A stretch of 64,000 nt of DNA, taken from positions 18,046 to 82,045 of the IMG/VR virus record IMGVR_UViG_3300037587_000923; one strand, 5' to 3'. This DNA is from a virus. The position numbers and the translations under genes were made by a program. Shown one piece after another: positions 63,952 to 64,000 of the stretch (the first letter of the stretch is position 1; each line of letters opens with the position of its first letter). The notes under the pieces are model-generated. The model saw only the letters and a program-made list of their open reading frames with translations. It was not told the DNA's origin and did no database searches.

Positions 63952-64000
63952 ATGTTCTATTCAAAGAAAAAGTCAGTCACAAGCCAGATAAAGGAAGTAA
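63952..64000 (+). CDS. Start of a gene cut by the window end
   Basis: ATG 63952 with GTGAGGAG nine bases before. The 16 visible codons read MFYSKKKSVTSQIKEV, open at the window edge. Function unknown. Confidence 0.55.
   Translation, partial: MFYSKKKSVTSQIKEV

Noticed and set aside
1-64000. Integron integrase or phage tyrosine/serine integrase
   Set aside because: No ORF with the R-H-R-Y pattern or a serine recombinase core was found on either strand in this window; one may lie outside.

Overview
This window is most of the genome of a tailed double-stranded DNA phage (or prophage) with a lambda-like long-tailed body plan. A portal, S49 protease with a nested scaffold, decoration protein, gpE-type capsid, tail tube, frameshifted tail chaperones, TP901-type tape measure and a J-like tail tip lie in order on the minus strand. 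The host is probably Gram-negative: there is a signal-anchored inner spanin overlapping a lipoprotein outer spanin, and a secreted beta-rich protein that looks like an outer-membrane barrel. Arg codons are mostly AGA/AGG and ATA is common. I cannot name the host. Both window ends cut through genes, so the window is not a complete unit.

Layout. 1-5,893 (+): small accessory genes, namely four tandem zinc-ribbon paralogs, small membrane proteins, a lipoprotein and a J-domain protein. 5,921-35,608 (-): lysis cassette, exported proteins, tail fibres, tail tip, tape measure, tail, connectors, capsid, protease and portal. 35,609-36,170: divergent control region with a good sigma70-type promoter reading right. 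36,171-39,403 (+): regulator, zinc proteins, PD-(D/E)XK exonuclease, an HNH gene broken by a stop codon, and a RecT-type annealase. 39,398-43,635 (+): an array of small cassettes separated by integron attC-like inverted repeats. 44,007-50,996 (+): RusA-like resolvase, a structured RNA candidate, replication organiser, DnaB helicase, HU, a degenerate peptide-deformylase-like protein and a large terminase with an unusual N-terminal extension. 51,000-56,110 (+): more cassettes with attC-like sites, interleaved with ordinary phage genes. 56,169-63,516 (+): a TnpB element inserted in a small gene, a Topo VI-A/Toprim protein, a Dam methylase, and a family of seven small CxxC proteins. 63,517-64,000: C-rich, G-poor non-coding stretch and the start of one more gene.

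The most unusual content is the set of attC-like sites (16 with two arms plus several half sites), all in one orientation, in three or four places between core phage genes, with no integrase visible in the window. It looks like an integron cassette array without integrase (CALIN-like) carried by a phage. One 359-bp segment (site plus gene) is present twice, one short site is present twice next to different genes, and several ORFs begin or lie wholly inside the inverted repeats. Other points of interest are the TnpB insertion with a reconstructable target gene, the structured RNA before the replication genes, and the NUMOD4 protein with a sigma-region-2-like tail carried in a cassette.

Functionally, early genes on the + strand (exonuclease, RecT, RusA, organiser, DnaB, HU) can form a recombination and replication set. 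The packaging ATPase sits with them rather than beside the portal. The minus-strand block makes and releases the virion. All assignments come from reading motifs in the sequence; no database search was run.
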